From an uncultured Actinobaculum sp. (GTDB taxonomy: Bacteria > Actinomycetota > Actinomycetes > Actinomycetales > Actinomycetaceae): a stretch of DNA of 37,287 nucleotides. The stretch spans positions 1 through 37,287 of the forward strand of contig CALIHR010000021.1 of assembly GCA_938020505.1 (NCBI GenBank). The letters are read 5' to 3'. The translations under genes were made by a program, and so were the position numbers. Shown one piece after another: positions 34,805-37,287 of this stretch. Each line of letters begins with the position of its first letter. Positions within the stretch are counted from its first letter, which is position 1. A model generated the notes under the pieces. It saw only the letters and a list, made by a program, of their open reading frames with translations, was not told where the DNA came from and made no database searches.

Positions 34805-35446
34805 TCAGCCCTTCCTTGCCCCTTCCAACAGTTCGTCCAGCCAGGCAATCAACGCAGGGATCTGAGACCCCGGACTGTCGGGCCAGGAATTCGACTCTCG
34901 CCCCATCGACTTTTGCCTTGCTGTCTCGCACCTCACGGCATCCTCGGTCTTCCCAACGATCTCTTTGAATCTCTCGAGCGGTTGCAGTCCCTTCTTGTAC
35001 TTAGGACAATGTTGCAGGAGTTTATCTAGAGCCGCCTTCGCATTTGAGCACTTCGGCGAAGAGGTGAAGTGGAGAAGTAACCAGTACTCCAGACTGGGGT
35101 TAGACAGCGCGATTCGATTCCTCTCCCCCTCCAGCCACCTCTCGAGTTCACGGGCATGGTCCCTGTTACGATCGACGTCGCAAACAATCCAGTAGGCGGC
35201 ACTGTCTTGATAAACTGGATTCTTGGCCGCCCGGCGGCATGCCTCCAATAGGTTTTTCAACGATGTAGCTCGCTCAGGAGGGAACTCAAATGCGATTTCA
35301 TCGTTGTAGCGAAATCTCCTCAGTGCTCTGATGTATGACTCCTCTGACTGCCCCTCGACACAGAAGACGACGAGGGGCTTGGGCCTCAGCGTCCCCGCTC
35401 GCTCACGGCGCCCACGATGGGCGAGAACCTTAGATTTCTTTGCCAT
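34805..35446 (-). CDS. rloB: RloB-family (Toprim-like) protein
   Basis: The 213-residue product has the RloB pattern: VVFCVEGQSEESYIRAL with a candidate catalytic Glu (about 31), then AAYWIVCDVDRNRDHAREL with the acidic pair (about 90 and 92), and SNPSLEYWLLLHF (115-127). This Glu...DxD layout is that of Toprim-type nucleases. RloB genes were first noted inside type I restriction loci and usually sit beside an ABC-like ATPase, as here. The gene begins 20 bases after the ATPase stop on the same strand. The ATG at 35444-35446 has AGGAA six bases upstream; a GTG two codons earlier abuts that site. The G+C content is visibly lower than that of the neighbouring proC-DUF998 block, suggesting transfer. 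Confidence 0.85.
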   Translation of the reverse strand: MAKKSKVLAHRGRRERAGTLRPKPLVVFCVEGQSEESYIRALRRFRYNDEIAFEFPPERATSLKNLLEACRRAAKNPVYQDSAAYWIVCDVDRNRDHARELERWLEGERNRIALSNPSLEYWLLLHFTSSPKCSNAKAALDKLLQHCPKYKKGLQPLERFKEIVGKTEDAVRCETARQKSMGRESNSWPDSPGSQIPALIAWLDELLEGARKG

Positions 35447-35466
35447 GCTCACTTCCTATGAAATTG

Positions 35467-36807
35467 TCAGACCCTAGGGACGCCGCCAAGCCTGCCGGAC
35501 ATATAGAATCCCAGCCAATCCGCGTCCTTGCGCACGCCTTCTTCTGAAAACTCGGACAATCGCGTCAAACGCGTTTGTGCGTCGACTTTATCCGCCAACC
35601 AAATTTCATCGCGACGCAGAAGGTCAGAGCGCAACAGCTGCAGCTCATGCGTTGAGAAGACAAGTTGTCGACGCCCGTCCTCTTCCGTCGGCAAGCTGCT
35701 GAGAAACGAACGAATAAGAGCTTCGGTCAGCTTCGGATGCATGGAATTCTCAAGTTCGTCTACAACGAAAACGGCGTCGCTTTTCGGCTTTTGGAGTTGA
35801 ATCAACATAGGCAAAAGATTGAGAAAACGGACAGTTCCATCAGATTCATCAGCAAAACCGAGAGTGAACTCCCTTCCATTTGAGTCGTGATGAACGGCAA
35901 CGAGCCTTTGGGCCTTCAACTGACCCGAATCATCCAACTCAAGAACAGAACTGCCTCTGCCGAACCTGGAAAAGAGGGCTTTCCCTCCTTCTCCAGAAGC
36001 AAGCTCTTTCCTGATACGCTCCTCGATGCTCGACGGAATCTCCAATGCTCGAATTGAAATCTCTTCGACGCCGACATCCTCGATTCCAGTATCTGCCCAC
36101 GAGAGCAACTCGCCGATCGCCTCCGCAAAACCATCGTCGTCCATGACGCGCAAAGGCAATCCTCTCGCACTGGAACGAGGCCCGATGACGCGCAGCTTCT
36201 CTGCAAACCACCTGCGCGCGTCGGCAATGACGTTCTCCTGCGATTTAGATGCGTATCGGTCACCTAGCTCCCCGAGGAACGTCGTATTGGACTTGACGCC
36301 CAAGGTTTTCGCAAGCGCTTCAGCAACGTCGTCTCCGTCCAGCTCCTCGTAGAGCTCAATCAGATCGCCCTCCCGTTCGAACAGAACAATTTCACCTTGT
36401 GGACGCACGCGCAGAAGCGATTCTTCGAGCACCTTTCCCTTATCGGCGCGAAGCTCGTAGATAAGTGTCTCTTCACGCCTCTTTCCATTTGAAGAGCGCG
36501 TGTCAATGGAAAACTCAATCTCAAACTTCGTCGGCTCGTCGGCGCCGCGCGACAGGTGGGGAACAATGGGTAAATCGTCGTCCACATTTCTCGCTTTGAG
36601 AACAATCTCCTGAAGTGCCGCAAGGGCATCGATGAACACCGATTTACCCGATGCATTGGCACCATAAATTGCAGCGACAGGAAGAACCCGCGAGCGTTCT
36701 ACGCGGGAGAGACGTTCGCCGTGTTGCCTCTCTTGTGTTGCCACCATGGAAAATTCCACGGATTCGTAGATCGACTTCCAGTTGGATACCGTGAAATAAC
36801 GGAGCAT
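35467..36807 (-). CDS. AAA/ABC-type ATPase (RloA-like), probable defence partner of RloB
   Basis: The 446-residue product is an OLD/SMC-like ATPase: start MLRYFTVSNWKSIYESVEFS, Walker A GANASGKS (49-56), a signature-like segment ESDGTVRFLNLLPM (321-334), Walker B VFVVDELENSMHP (Asp350, Glu351) and a switch His in VFSTHELQLL (387). A region of about 200 residues sits between the Walker motifs. Such AAA_15/AAA_21 ATPases pair with Toprim proteins in phage-defence systems (for example PARIS, with AriA and a DUF4435 AriB). Here the partner is RloB-type. The ATG has GGAG nine bases upstream, and a 16-bp palindrome lies 24 bases before it. It is the first gene of the pair. The G+C content is lower than that of the core genes. 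Confidence 0.87.
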   Translation of the reverse strand: MLRYFTVSNWKSIYESVEFSMVATQERQHGERLSRVERSRVLPVAAIYGANASGKSVFIDALAALQEIVLKARNVDDDLPIVPHLSRGADEPTKFEIEFSIDTRSSNGKRREETLIYELRADKGKVLEESLLRVRPQGEIVLFEREGDLIELYEELDGDDVAEALAKTLGVKSNTTFLGELGDRYASKSQENVIADARRWFAEKLRVIGPRSSARGLPLRVMDDDGFAEAIGELLSWADTGIEDVGVEEISIRALEIPSSIEERIRKELASGEGGKALFSRFGRGSSVLELDDSGQLKAQRLVAVHHDSNGREFTLGFADESDGTVRFLNLLPMLIQLQKPKSDAVFVVDELENSMHPKLTEALIRSFLSSLPTEEDGRRQLVFSTHELQLLRSDLLRRDEIWLADKVDAQTRLTRLSEFSEEGVRKDADWLGFYMSGRLGGVPRV

Positions 36808-36830
36808 TGGACGCGACTCCAGTTCTTTAG

Positions 36831-36846
36831 TTCTACATATGTAGAA
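36831..36846. promoter_or_regulatory. 16-bp palindrome upstream of the ATPase gene
   Basis: TTCTACAT-ATGTAGAA is a perfect palindrome 24 bases upstream of the ATPase start. It lies where a promoter -10 region or leader would be, so it is a candidate operator for the defence pair. No clear promoter boxes surround it. Confidence 0.5.
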
Positions 36847-37228
36847 GTTATTACGCGACTAACATCATCGTCTCAGACCCCTCAAGGAAAGTCAAGAGTT
36901 AGATTTTCACTAGCAATCAAGGCAGTTTCGATAACTTTTGGAACATTGGAGAGAATCAACTAACGCAGATATACTGCGAAAGTCGATGCGCACGCTAGCG
37001 ACAAGCGAACACAAAGGCCGCACATCCAAGAGAAAGTGCGTGATTGGCGGGCCGATCCTGAGCCTACGCATGCATCGTCGAGGTGACACGCAATCTGCCC
37101 TCCCTAGCGCGCCCCGCCCAAGGACGCCGACGTCGCCCCCTCGAGACTCGCGCGACGTGGCGAACAACGCGCGCCGCCAGCAGCCCTCACATGCGCCAAG
37201 TTCAACCGTTCATGGAAGAATAGAGCCT
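36847..37228. other. Spacer between the defence pair and the last gene
   Basis: No coding sequence is supported. A plus-strand promoter-like pair, TTGGAG (36946-36951) and TATACT (36970-36975) 18 bases apart, could start a long leader (about 250 bases) for the gene at 37229. The left part is A+T-rich, and the composition returns to host-like G+C after about 37030. Confidence 0.35.
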
Positions 37229-37287
37229 ATGACGAAATCGACAGACGAATTCAAGGCGGCCAATTTCGGGGGCGAGCTTCGCGAGCG
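37229..37287 (+). CDS. 5' end of an unidentified protein, cut by the window edge
   Basis: An ATG at 37229 opens a frame running to the window end: MTKSTDEFKAANFGGELRER. GGAAGA lies about 10 bases upstream. Nineteen codons are too few to identify a family, and the direction is away from the defence pair. Confidence 0.45.
   Translation, partial: MTKSTDEFKAANFGGELRE

Overview
The window is high-GC bacterial chromosome. Gene order, frequent GTG/TTG starts, a lipoprotein-type osmolyte receptor, an LPNTG-anchored DUF5979 surface protein and a short-Stem-I ileS T-box all point to an actinobacterium, most likely of the Actinomycetaceae type. The genus cannot be fixed from the sequence alone.

Layout. 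Positions 223-3509 (minus strand) hold the classic translation operon rpsP-khpA-rimM-trmD-rplS, with TrmD fused to a GNAT acetyltransferase and a terminator after rplS. Positions 3725-4020 hold the stub of a Fic-family gene and a perfect 41-bp palindrome in front of a CDF cation-efflux gene. An amidohydrolase and ffh follow on the minus strand. Positions 8333-9947, between ffh and ftsY, look like a degraded foreign insert: a small helical protein, then a frameshifted and stop-interrupted type-VII-secretion-like (LXG/WXG type) toxin front end, joined to the 3' end of an unrelated gene. ftsY, a one-pass membrane protein and smc follow on the minus strand. The smc stop codon lies inside a 20-bp tandem repeat array.

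On the plus strand, 16948-20687 encodes a complete glycine betaine/carnitine/choline-type ABC importer (permease, ATPase with CBS-like tail, permease, lipoprotein), closed by strong hairpins. The minus-strand group ileS-folC-ndk-ptsH follows, with a translational T-box (specifier ATC, isoleucine) ahead of ileS. Next come a sortase-anchored surface protein (minus), a secreted clan GH-A-like glycosidase on a probably leaderless mRNA, an SDR oxidoreductase (minus), proC, and a marR-DUF998 pair with a palindromic operator. At the right end is a visibly lower-GC two-gene block coding for an AAA/ABC-type ATPase and an RloB-family Toprim-like protein, a probable phage-defence pair. The start of one more plus-strand gene runs off the edge.

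The most unusual overall feature is that many spacers carry their own short-period degenerate tandem array (20, 19, 28, 17 and about 20-24 bp periods), usually next to a stop codon. The strongest single candidates for follow-up are the 41-bp palindrome, the smc-end 20-bp array, the broken secretion-toxin locus with its G-tract frameshift, the RloA/RloB-like pair, and a pair of stem-loops built on an 18-bp repeat at 29897-29973.
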